A DNA stretch of 14,388 nt from Saccoglossus kowalevskii. Taxonomy: Eukaryota; Hemichordata; Enteropneusta; Harrimaniidae. A program made the translations under genes and the position numbers. Below, in pieces: positions 1 through 8,075 of the stretch. Each line of letters begins with the position of its first letter. Within the stretch, counting starts at the first letter, position 1. The stretch is taken from NCBI RefSeq assembly GCF_000003605.2, contig NW_003124914.1, forward strand, positions 99,206 through 113,593, in the 5' to 3' direction. The notes under the pieces are model-generated. The model worked only from the letters and a program-made list of their open reading frames with translations, was not told the DNA's origin and ran no database searches.

Positions 1-747
1 ACTGTAGAGTGAGTATACTTCAATATAGAGAGCTTGGCATATGGACTGGTAGAGTGAGTATACTTCAATATAGAGAGCTTGGCATATGGACTGGTAGAGT
101 GAGTATACTTCAATATAGAGAGCTTGGCATATGGACTGGTAGAGTGAGTATACTTCAATATAGAGAGCTTGGCATATGGACTGGTAGAGTGAGTATACTT
201 CAATATAGAGAGCTTGGCATATGGACTGGTAGAGTGAGTATACTTCAATATAGAGAGCTTGGCATATGGACTGGTAGAGTGAGTATACTTCAATATAGAG
301 AGCTTGGCATATGGACTGGTAGAGTGAGTATACTTCAATATAGAGAGCTTGGCATATGGACTGGTAGAGTGAGTATACTTCAATATAGAGAGCTTGGCAT
401 ATGGACTGGTAGAGTGAGTATACTTCAATATAGAGAGCTTGGCATATGGACTGGTAGAGTGAGTATACTTCAATATAGAGAGCTTGGCATATGGACTGGT
501 AGAGTGAGTATACTTCAATATAGAGAGCTTGGCATATGGACTGGTAGAGTGAGTATACTTCAATATAGAGAGCTTGGCATATGGACTGGTAGAGTGAGTA
601 TACTTCAATATAGAGAGCTTGGCATATGGACTGGTAGAGTGAGTATACTTCAATATAGAGAGCTTGGCATATGGACTGGTAGAGTGAGTATACTTCAATA
701 TAGAGAGCTTGGCATATGGACTGATAGAGTGAGTATACTTCAATATA
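1..747. repeat. 45-bp tandem repeat array (minisatellite) in a RAD50 intron
   Basis: Sixteen full 45-bp units (6-725) plus a 22-base partial unit (726-747). The first 15 units are identical to the base. The sixteenth differs by one change (G to A at 724). Positions 1-5 look like the end of a further unit with one G missing, so the array may continue left of the window. The unit starts AGAGTGAGTATACTTC and ends CATATGGACTGGT. Because 45 is a multiple of 3, one plus-strand frame is open throughout and gives a repeating 15-residue peptide. This has no start context or family and sits in the intron of a known gene, so it is not a protein gene. Confidence 0.97.
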
Positions 748-1344
748 AGTAACGTATGATGGTGGAATTAATACACTTTTAACGCATAATTGCAGTCAGA
801 TAACCCCTGATGATACCAGTGAAGAATCCTATAATGATTCAGATCACGAGAATCTATCTGACTGACATGTTTTTCATGTACTGATAATTTAAATGATGTA
901 ATTTCTGTGGCTAGAGTGAGTTCATGACAAAATGAAATTATGTTCATTTAAATAAGTAACCCTGATATGAAAATTGAATGTGTGATGAGTGAAAATTAGT
1001 TAAAAATCTGCACAGTTAGAAATTAAAAATATAAAATTCCAATTCAGTACATGTTTTATTAATCACTTGATTCCTATTTTACTTGGTGTTTATTCTTGTT
1101 TGATATTTTTAAACGTAAATATGCGAGTTTTTTGTTTATGGCGGTAGTTTTATGTAGGGTTGATCGCGATCTTCAGTTTGTATCAAAAGCACGTCTCGCA
1201 AATGAAATATTTTGATAGCAATTAAACAAATTTCAATCGTTGGCGTATGTAAGGGCCGGATCACTTACTTTCAAGGGCTCAAAGTCCGGACGAACATTAA
1301 ACAACAATGTTTTTATTTATCTGTTCTAGGTATGTTGTACAGAC
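748..1344. other. RAD50 intron, unassigned AT-rich DNA
   Basis: It lies between the 45-bp array and element A. No exon, RNA gene or clear repeat is visible. A short acidic open stretch just after the array (about 760-864) is noted separately. Inverted CCGGA motifs near 1255 and 1287 are too short to call. Confidence 0.6.
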
Positions 1345-2686
1345 TTTTTGACTCCCATGTGCGAAGCACATAATGGGAGTCTTTGCAGTTAGCAGTGGAA
1401 CAGTCGGACACACATACACACTATCTCAACCATACATCGGTTTTTGATGAAACTTGGTGCATAGATGCTCTGGGCCAATGCGCAGATTTGATTAGGTTTT
1501 GGTAAAAATCCATGCTCGTTAATTACCTAATTTGCATGATAATTAGCTGATTTTTAGCTGTTCTATGACTGATATCTAAAGAACCACTCATTGGATTTTG
1601 ATGAAACTTAGTACATAGATGCTCTGAACATATGCGCAGATTTGATTAGTTTTTGGTAATAATCCGTGGATACTAATTACCTAATTTGCATAATGATTAG
1701 TCAATTTTCGGTTTTTCCACTGATATCTCAAGTACTAATCATCACATTTCAATGACACTGCACAGACCTGATAGTTTTTATGGTAATATCAATACATATA
1801 ATTACCTAATTTGCATAATTAATTAAATTTCAGCTTTTGATATAAGTAGTGAGCATTACATTTCAATGAAACTTGGTACTTACATACTCAAGGACTATGC
1901 AGAGATTGATTGTTTCGGATAAATATTTGTGCATATTAATAACCTAATTTGCATAATTAGTTAATTTTCAGCTTTTTCACAGGAATCTCAAGTACTAATC
2001 ATCGCATTTCAATGAAACTTGGTACATAGATCCTTTAGGACTATGCAGAGACCTGATTAGTTTTAGGGTAAATAATTGTGCATATTAATTACCTAATTTG
2101 CATAATTAATTTTCAGCTTTTCTACTGATATCTAAAGTACTAATCATTACATTTCAATGAATCTAGAATTATGCAGAGACGATTAGTTTTCGGTAAATAT
2201 TTGTGCATATTAATCAATTTCCAACTTTCACACTGATATCTCAGGTACTAATCATCACATATCAATGAATGTTTGTACATGGATGCTGTAGAACAATAGA
2301 CAGACGTGGATAATTGTGGGTTAAAATCTGTACATATTAATTACCTAATTTGCATAAATAACCAATTTTAAGCTTTCACACTGATATCTGAAGTACTAAT
2401 TATTCCATTTCAATGAAACTTAGTACAAAGATGCTCTAGGGCAATGTACAAACCTAATTAGTTTGGGGTAAAAATCTGTTCATATTAATTCCCTAATTAG
2501 CATAATAATTCATAATTTTTTGGTTCTAATCACATTTCAATTAAACTTGGTACATAAATTTTTTGTTACATTGTGCAGACCTCATTTGTTTTACACTCAA
2601 ATCTGTTCATATTAATTTTCAAATTATATTTAATGTGTCTCCAATACTCTCAGCACATGGGAGTTCTTTCTAAGCTTTCTTTGATT
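1345..2686. mobile_element. Element A: hairpin-ended repeat with internal array of degenerate 100-150-bp units
   Basis: It begins with a hairpin (GACTCCCATGTGC, GAA loop, then GCACAT and GGGAGTC around a 3-base bulge; 1350-1381). At the far end it has GCACATGGGAGT (2653-2664), the exact reverse complement of 1351-1362, so a 12-bp inverted repeat bounds it. Inside are about nine degenerate units, marked by variants of GATATCTCAAG near 1421, 1571, 1722, 1839, 1983, 2127, 2235 and 2383, each followed by CAATGAAACTTGGTACATAG and ACCTAATTTGCATAA. There is no coding capacity, so any movement would depend on another element. A second copy lies at 6466-7665. The family name is unknown to me. The outer boundaries come from where similarity between the two copies ends. 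Confidence 0.85.
1350..1381. repeat. Terminal hairpin of element A
   Basis: An inverted repeat with a 13-base left arm GACTCCCATGTGC and a 3-base GAA loop. The right arm is GCACAT, a 3-base bulge, then GGGAGTC. It is followed by TTTGCAGTTAG and an imperfect CA-rich tract. The same layout occurs at 6483-6515 in element B. Confidence 0.85.
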
Positions 2687-3300
2687 AGTTGTACTATTTT
2701 GATGATTTAATTTCAAGAATCTGTTGTTACTTTACTTGTCAGCGAAAATAGCGAAATTTGCCCATTGTGTCAGGAAGATCTATCCCGATTTGCTGCACTG
2801 AGGTTTTTACTACTCCATCGCTAATGACACTAATTACCAAGAATTAAAAAAAAACAAGTGAAATTAAGTCGCATTGGGAAAAAACCCACAAGAAAATCAA
2901 AGCAAAAATTATTCAACTGCTGACGAGACAAACCCTGACCTCTAGAAATACCTCATTCATAGTGCCCTTATCAAAATTATGTGTTGCCATATACAGTATG
3001 TCATAGATTCTCAGACATCTTGATCAATTTTATTGATGGATTGACCTACATGCAATATACCTTTATAATACATGCTCTGATCACACAGGAGCTATTTACA
3101 GTTTAACTTCTGCGAACCCCATTACTTTGAGGTACACATTATTTTTGCTACCACAATGTTCTTGGAGGACTGCAGAGCTATTTCAACTGTCAGGTCACTT
3201 GTCAAAAGGAAGGTCTGAGTGATATGAATATTAAATGTCTGTCTCACTATTCTTGTATTCCATCCATCCTGCTTACATTGGTTTCTTATGCTTGTTTCAG
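2687..3300. other. RAD50 intron, right part
   Basis: No exon is visible. Around 2741-2765 a stretch (CAGCGAAAATAGCGAAATTT) matches the inner end of the small palindromic element at 5274-5406 and is probably a fragment of that family. The intron ends with the RAD50 acceptor at 3300. Confidence 0.6.
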
Positions 3301-3429
3301 CATTATAAAGAGCAGAACACGTCAGAGTAATTTCCAGCTAGTTGTTATCACTCATGATGAAGACTTTGTAGAATTACTAGGAAGATCAGAATATGTTGAA
3401 TATTTTTACAGAGTTCAGAAAAATCAGAA
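3301..3429 (+). CDS. RAD50: RAD50 penultimate coding exon
   Basis: The acceptor is a pyrimidine-rich stretch ending TTGTTTCAG at 3300, and the donor is CAGAA|GTAAGT at 3429/3430. The first base of the exon is the third base of a codon. The exon ends two bases into an Asn codon (AA|T), which is completed by the next exon. The reading frame is also open upstream to 3224, but that part is intron. The exon holds the H-loop His of the ATPase head. Confidence 0.96.
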
Positions 3430-3687
3430 GTAAGTTGTACCAGGTTTGTCCACAAACACTGTCCCTGCATTCATTGTACCAACTCCTGAACGTAAATAAA
3501 AAATTATATTAATTTCATGTTATTGTTTAGATTTGTATTGCCCTTGTTCAAGACCTTTATTTGTGTGTCTCCACTTCAAGTTTTACAAATGATGATCATG
3601 AAACTGATTTTCCTCTTTCTTCATTTCAGTCAATTATCAACGATTACTAAAGCAAGTGTGAATTCCCTGTACCAAAACCTCAGCTAG
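3301..3687 (+). CDS. RAD50: RAD50 C-terminal end (last two coding exons; gene partial, 5' part outside window)
   Basis: RAD50 is the SMC-like ABC ATPase of the MRE11-RAD50-NBS1 complex, which binds and tethers broken DNA ends in the nucleus and starts ATM signalling and end resection. The joined exons (3301-3429, 3630-3687) encode about 62 residues. They start with [12 protein letters not shown], continue with the H-loop region [19 protein letters not shown], which matches human RAD50 as I remember it, and finish in a divergent tail ending LYQNLS. The His in ITHDED is the H-loop (switch) residue of the ABC ATPase C-lobe. The Walker B/D-loop segment (LDEPTTNLD type) should lie on the preceding exon. 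I did not find it in 1-3300, so that exon lies left of the window. The gene converges on EXOSC9. The C-terminus has the normal length for the family, so nothing looks broken. Confidence 0.96.
3430..3629 (+). other. RAD50 last intron
   Basis: A 200-bp GT-AG intron (GTAAGT ... CTTTCTTCATTTCAG). It contains an AATAAA at 3493-3502 that is intronic and unlikely to be the gene's poly(A) signal. Joining across it restores the Asn codon and a tail that aligns with the end of animal RAD50. Confidence 0.9.
3630..3687 (+). CDS. RAD50: RAD50 terminal coding exon with stop codon
   Basis: It completes the split Asn codon and then encodes [18 protein letters not shown] followed by TAG at 3685-3687. The position and the S-V-x-S-L pattern match the human tail (SVSSLGF), although most tail residues differ, as is usual for this part of RAD50. 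It is too short to be found by ORF length alone. Frame continuity and the splice sites support it. Confidence 0.93.
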
Positions 3688-3945
3688 GTCAGCACATAAC
3701 TACACCTACTTATAAACAAACCTGTGCCTTTAAATTGAAATTTGTAATAGTGGACTATTCCTTTTGTATGAATGCATATTTTTTATGCAAACATGCTGGT
3801 AAAATTATGTGAAAGTGTCAACAATATTATTATTATTATTAGCACAAGTAAAACTAAATAATGTAAACTAATTTAACATCACCATGATTACTGTATCCCA
3901 TTCCTTTAAGTGAAAATAAACAATCCAGTAACAATACAGTTTTTT
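3688..3945 (+). other. RAD50 3' UTR (end inferred)
   Basis: AT-rich, non-coding sequence from the TAG to just past the first good AATAAA. It holds an (ATT)5 run at 3826-3840. The cleavage site is not visible; the end is set 20-30 bases after the signal. Confidence 0.6.
3915..3920 (+). terminator. RAD50 poly(A) signal AATAAA
   Basis: A canonical AATAAA 228 bp after the RAD50 stop codon. It is followed at 3940-3950 by a T-rich stretch (GTTTTTTTCTC) that fits a downstream cleavage element. No equally good signal lies between the stop and this site. Confidence 0.7.
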
Positions 3946-3949
3946 TCTC

Positions 3950-4838
3950 ATGGAATGAAAATGAATTTATTCAGATATACAAGTTGTACATAATTATACT
4001 GCCAACTTACATTAAGAACTGTAGGCAATGGGTAATAGTGATCCAGTTTTGGTTTAGTGCCGATGTATACAAGAAATGTTTGCTACAGTAATTTGAAAAC
4101 ATCACTCCGGATTATTTTATAAGTAACCAACTATTTTAATGCCTTGCAACCCCTAAGCATACCAGCTGCTCCAATATTGATATGTTTTCCTGAACTATCA
4201 ACGCATTCATTTCTGCTGTGTTAAAGGAGTAAAAACCTTTGACCTTCCAGCCAATTTTTCCCTTTTATATATATACCGGTACATAACCTCTTGTCCAGAG
4301 GCTAATTGAATATAACCGAAATGCTGAGGGAGATTAATGTCACCGCCATCATGTCATACACTAGGTCACCCCCCCCCCCCCAACCTTTTCTGCGTAATTT
4401 CTTTGAGACAGAAATAAACAAGGCACAGAGGATCTTATGGTAGATGCTGTCAAGGACTGAATAAACTTTGATTATACTGCTTTTTTATATATTTTCCTTT
4501 TAATAAGAGTTTGTATGAAAAATGTACAATTCTTGACACATTGGTCATCATTGATGACAGACATGAAAACATACTACAAATGATCTTATTAAAGATTTAC
4601 AGCCCCATCTATTCCTGCAGGGTTGGTACATTTGGTGGTAATAAGTTGTGTCTGTTATGAAACATGGCTGCATTTTCAAAGTTTGATGTGAATGTCTTTT
4701 TAGTTAATCGATAAGACAATGTGCAAAAATAAAAATATTTGATGTCCTGGGTGCAACTACAAGGGCCATCAGGGAGAGAAGGTTGCAAGAATATTGTAGT
4801 TTTCTATGGTGGCAGTGAGAAAGTCAACAAAACATGTA
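3950..4838. other. Intergenic DNA between RAD50 and EXOSC9, left part
   Basis: No open frame with family resemblance and no splice-bounded exon is visible. It contains a short TA-rich run followed by ACCGGTA (about 4266-4282) and a run of 13 C at 4369-4381. Confidence 0.6.
4369..4381. repeat. Poly-C run (13 bases)
   Basis: An uninterrupted homopolymer of 13 C. Its length may be unreliable in sequencing. Confidence 0.9.
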
Positions 4839-5046
4839 CTGTAAAATGACTAATTTTCACTGGGTTTAAATTTCACTGATTTACCATTTCAGGCATATTC
4901 AGTGGGTTTTAAATTCACGGTTTCGTCATTTAGATAATGTGTCCTATGCTCAATTTTACATATTCACTGTGCTTTTATTTAGCGCATTTTTCCAGTCAGC
5001 GAAATAAGCTAAATTAAAACCCAGTGAATAATTACCCACTTTACAG
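4839..5046. mobile_element. Small palindromic DNA element (MITE-like), copy 1, TA-flanked
   Basis: It starts CTGTAAAATGACTA and ends with the inverted counterpart ...ACTTTACAG. The arms stay similar for about 35 bases through TTCACTGGGTTT at the left and AAACCCAGTGAA at the right. TA directly flanks both ends (4837-4838 and 5047-5048), as expected for a TA-target duplication of the Tc1/mariner type. It is 208 bp with no coding capacity. The transposase superfamily is inferred from the TA alone. Confidence 0.75.
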
Positions 5047-5273
5047 TACTTCATGTTATGATTAACTCTCCAGTATCTCAAAGTTATCATCCAAGATATT
5101 AGTCGCTTCCTATAAAGTACTGGAAGAAAAACAAAATCCATCTGGGCACTGACGGGACTGTCAAATCGCCACACTTGTGAATTTCTCATGAATCAGGAAC
5201 TAAAATAACAGTTTCCTCCTCCTCACTGCTACCTGCATCTGTTAGGGAAAATTACAAAACAATAGTGTATATA

Positions 5274-5406
5274 CTGTGAAAGACTTTATTTTCACTAATT
5301 TTTGACAAGTTGAATGTAAAATATAGGAAAAAAGGTACATTCGCTGGATTTTATTTTCACTGAATTATTCCTTCAGCGAAAATAGCAAAATTTAAGTATT
5401 TTACAG
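5274..5406. mobile_element. Small palindromic DNA element (MITE-like), copy 2, TA/TATA-flanked
   Basis: 133 bp. The left end CTGTGAAAGACTTTATTTTC and the right end (read inverted, CTGTAAAATACTTAAATTTT) form imperfect inverted repeats closely related to those of the element at 4839-5046. It is flanked by TATA at 5270-5273 and 5407-5410, so the duplication could be TA or TATA. The right arm (CAGCGAAAATAGCAAAATTT) is also found near 2741. Confidence 0.75.
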
Positions 5407-5819
5407 TATACTGAACTCTCTTGCACGAGAGACTATAATACGGTGCTTTATATTGATGATGTTGTCTTATAAAACTTTGATATTCAGTGAGTGTTGAAAC
5501 CGAATGTCGTCTTTATATCAATAAATAAGTAATTTCATCAAAACAATCCAGTCCCTATTGCAATTAAAGTAATATGGTCAAAAATGATTTTTTTTAAATT
5601 TGTTTTTCATCATTTTGATTTTTTTAATATGTACACTTAATACAACCTTTGGAAGATGTTCCCACAAATAAACATAGATGTGTATTATGTGACTGTACAC
5701 GTGTATCATATACATCCAAAATGGCATCCAGTTTGCATGTGCACATGACCCCACATACAGGTAATGTACATGCACAAAATAACTGATTTGCTACAGAAGG
5801 TTCAGAAATATGACACCTA
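5407..5819. other. Intergenic DNA, no gene seen
   Basis: AT-rich, with purine/pyrimidine alternation such as ATGTACATGCAC. Open frames here have no recognisable family and no splice context. Confidence 0.55.
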
Positions 5820-5853
5820 ATGGACGGAAAGACAAGTCCCTGTATTGGGACTT
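5820..5853. repeat. Hairpin-ended repeat remnant
   Basis: A TGGACGGAAAGAC tract is followed by AAGTCCC-TGTATT-GGGACTT (5834-5853), a perfect 7-bp stem. The order of GACGG-like tract then AGTCCC hairpin repeats that seen at 11351-11421. Upstream sequence (TTCAGAAATATGACACC) may be a decayed shared module. Confidence 0.55.
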
Positions 5854-6525
5854 TTTAAACCTAGCGATTATTTACTTAAGGTAGAGATGCAGTTTACCCG
5901 ACAGGTATTTTAATTAGTTAATTAGGAAACCAAGATGACCTCCCTTTTTCGGAAAGCTTATTGTCTAAATTTTAAAATTTTGTTTTATGGACACTGTAGT
6001 ATGAAATGTGCACAAAGATGTGCTTTTTTGGTCAAAAGTGATTTAAAAAAAATTAGCTTCTAAACCATGCTTATGGGTACATCTGTTTACTGTGAAGAAA
6101 GTGTCGTATTGAAAATTGTCTACCAGTTGTCAATTTTACAGGGCAGCAGCTCAAATTTCACTACTTCACGTTTATGCAGAAATTAACACTCAGGCTAGTT
6201 GTCTGTACGATTGTTGTAATACTGTTCAACCCAAAACAATGCCCCGATGGCATTTTGAAGATAAACACAATTTCAAAACAAAAGCGTCTAGGAGCTATTT
6301 TTTTCTGGGATTTGCACTAAAAAGAAGCTGAGATAATTGCTAATTTGCATAACAATTCACTCAGTAAGAAGTTTGCTGATGCTCGTAATTAAAATGGCTG
6401 TAACAGTTCCAAATTTGAATGTATTATCGTTTTGTTAAAAGTTAAATATAGTGCATAATATGGGGATTCAGACGTGTCTTTCTGACTCCTGTGTGCAAAG
6501 CACAAAAAGGCAGTCTTTGCAGTTA

Positions 6526-6549
6526 GTGTGTGTGTGTGTGTGTGTGTGT
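6526..6549. repeat. (GT)12 microsatellite
   Basis: Twelve perfect GT repeats just inside the hairpin of element B. Element A has a decayed CA-containing tract at the matching place (about 1409-1420). Confidence 0.95.
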
Positions 6550-7605
6550 TCCACTGATATCTCAAGAACCATACATTGATTTTTGATGAAACTTGGTGCA
6601 TAGATGCTCTGGGCCAATGCTCAGATTTAATTCAGTTTTGGTAAAAATCCATGCATATTAATTACCTAATTTGCATGATAATTAGCTGATTTTTAGCTGT
6701 TCCATGATTGTTCCACTAATATCTAAAGAACCACTCATTGGATTTTGATGAAACTTGGCACATAGATGCTCTGAACTAATGCGCACATTTGGGTATGATC
6801 TGTGCAATATTAATTACCTAATTTGCAGTTTTTGATATTTCAAGTAGTAATCACATTTCAATAAAACTTGGTACATAGATGTCATAGGACATTGCACAGA
6901 CCTGGTAGTTTTCAGTGTAATATCAGTACATATTAATTACCTAATTTGCATAATTAATTAATTTTCAGCTTTTGATATTTCAAGTAGTAATCATCACATT
7001 TCAGTGAAACTTGATACATAGTTACTTAAGGACTGCCGAGACCTGATTACTTTTGGGGTAAATATTTGTGCATATTAATCACCTTATTAGCATAATTAGT
7101 TAATTTTCAGCTATTCGCCTGATCATCATATTTCAATGAGAGGTAAATAATTGTGGATATTAATTACCTAATTCACATAATTAGTTAATTTTTGCCATGA
7201 ATATTCATGAACTGATATATTAAGAACCACTAATTGGATTTGAATGAAACTTTTATAGAGTATTCATCATCACATTTCAATGAACCTAGGACTATGCAGA
7301 GACCCAATTAGTTTTTGGTAAATATTTATATTAATTAACACTGATATCTCAAATTACTGATTATCACAATGGAATAAAATTTGGTACATAAATGCCCTAG
7401 AACATTAGACAGGCCCGATTAATTTTGGGTTGAAATTTGTTCATATTAATTCTCTAATAATAATCATAGTTTTTTTGTTCTAATCACATTTCAATGAAAC
7501 TTGGTACATAGATATTACATTACGCTCAAATCTGTTACCTGATTTACATAATTATTTTTCAGCTATTCCATAAATATCTCAAGTACAAGTAATCTTGAAT
7601 TAATT

Positions 7606-7611
7606 TTTAAT
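7606..7611 (-). terminator. Possible EXOSC9 poly(A) signal ATTAAA (weak)
   Basis: ATTAAA on the minus strand about 305 bp after the EXOSC9 stop codon. I saw no canonical minus-strand AATAAA in 7600-7915. The site lies inside the end of element B, so the signal would be transposon-derived. Other signal variants nearby cannot be excluded. Confidence 0.25.
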
Positions 7612-7915
7612 GTGTCTTCAATACTCTCAGCACACGGAAGTTCTTTCTAAGCTTTTTTTGATTCATTATTTATGTACAGCCTTGCTAAATCTTGATAAGC
7701 ATTCAAAAGAGAGAATGTTTGAATTTGTTATCTATATTTTAAAATCGTTTTTGAGTATGTTCCACTATTCACAATTCTACAAAATTTTAACAGTCTATAG
7801 CCAAGACTGTTTGGATAATAAAAAGCAAAAAAAAAAACAAAAACAAAAAAATTTCAGTGCCCACAAACCTGCATCTCTACCTTAATTCCTTGTATTTGCA
7901 ACTCTGAACAAGTTT

Positions 7916-8075
7916 TTATGACATACCTTTGACTTTTTTGGCAGCATGTTTTTTTTTCTTCTTCCTTTTCTGTTGGACAGGTTTTACTCCTTGCACGTCA
8001 TCTACCAGCCAAGTATTATGGCCACCTTCCCCGACTTGAACCGTACCTTTGCCGAGCACCACTAAAGATTCTGCT
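7916..8075 (-). CDS. EXOSC9: EXOSC9 terminal coding exon with Lys-rich tail and stop
   Basis: The acceptor is CATTCACAG before 8075. It encodes AESLVVLGKGTVQVGEGG, HNTWLVDDVQGVKPV and QQKRKKKKKHAAKKVKGMS, then TAA (minus strand, 7918-7916). VQVGEGG-x-NTW corresponds to human AQIGEG-x-x-NSW, and the Lys/Arg tail to human KRRKKKRAAN, so the protein plausibly ends here. AAAG|GTATGT just before the stop would also serve as a donor, so a further short exon cannot be fully excluded. Confidence 0.87.

Larger units (their letters stand above)
6466..7665. mobile_element. Element B: second copy of the hairpin-ended array element
   Basis: Same order as element A: hairpin (6483-6515), TTTGCAGTTAG, a (GT)12 run (6526-6549), an array of degenerate units, then the end TTTAATGTGTCTTC...CAGCACACGGAAGTTC and TTTCTAAGCTTTTTTTGATT. 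The units occur in the same order as in element A and share unit-specific variants, for example GTAATATCARTACAT in the third unit of both. The end repeat is imperfect here (ACTCCTGTGTGC against GCACACGGAAGT). No coding capacity. Confidence 0.85.
5880..7881. mobile_element. Candidate TTAA-target non-autonomous DNA transposon, 2.0 kb, holding nested element B
   Basis: The left end is GGTAGAGATGCAG (5880-5892) and the right end is its exact reverse complement CTGCATCTCTACC (7869-7881). TTAA lies directly outside both ends (5876-5879 and 7882-7885). A 13-bp perfect inverted repeat plus a TTAA duplication is the signature of piggyBac-type insertion, although these ends do not start with the CCC usual for that superfamily. 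No transposase reading frame is present. Element B accounts for about 1.2 kb of the interior, so the original insert would have been about 0.8 kb. The right end lies 30 bp from the EXOSC9 stop codon. Confidence 0.65.

Noticed and set aside
1-747. CRISPR array
   Set aside because: The repeats are directly adjacent with no unique spacers, and the window is clearly animal DNA with spliced genes.
9-752. A 247-residue open frame made of a repeated 15-residue peptide
   Set aside because: It exists only because the unit length is 45. It lies in an intron of RAD50, has no start context, and every unit is identical at the DNA level, so there is no sign of selection on protein.
3224-3300. Upstream open frame (starting [10 protein letters not shown]) as the start of a RAD50 fragment
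   Set aside because: It is intronic: a pyrimidine-rich acceptor ends at 3300 and similarity to RAD50 begins exactly there.
5578-5775. Minus-strand 65-residue open frame
   Set aside because: Low-complexity AT-rich translation with no family, no splice sites and no neighbour context.
6116-6601. Open frames of about 70 residues inside the TTAA-flanked interval as transposase remnants
   Set aside because: No catalytic motif or zinc-ribbon pattern is visible, and one of the frames simply runs through the (GT)12 tract.
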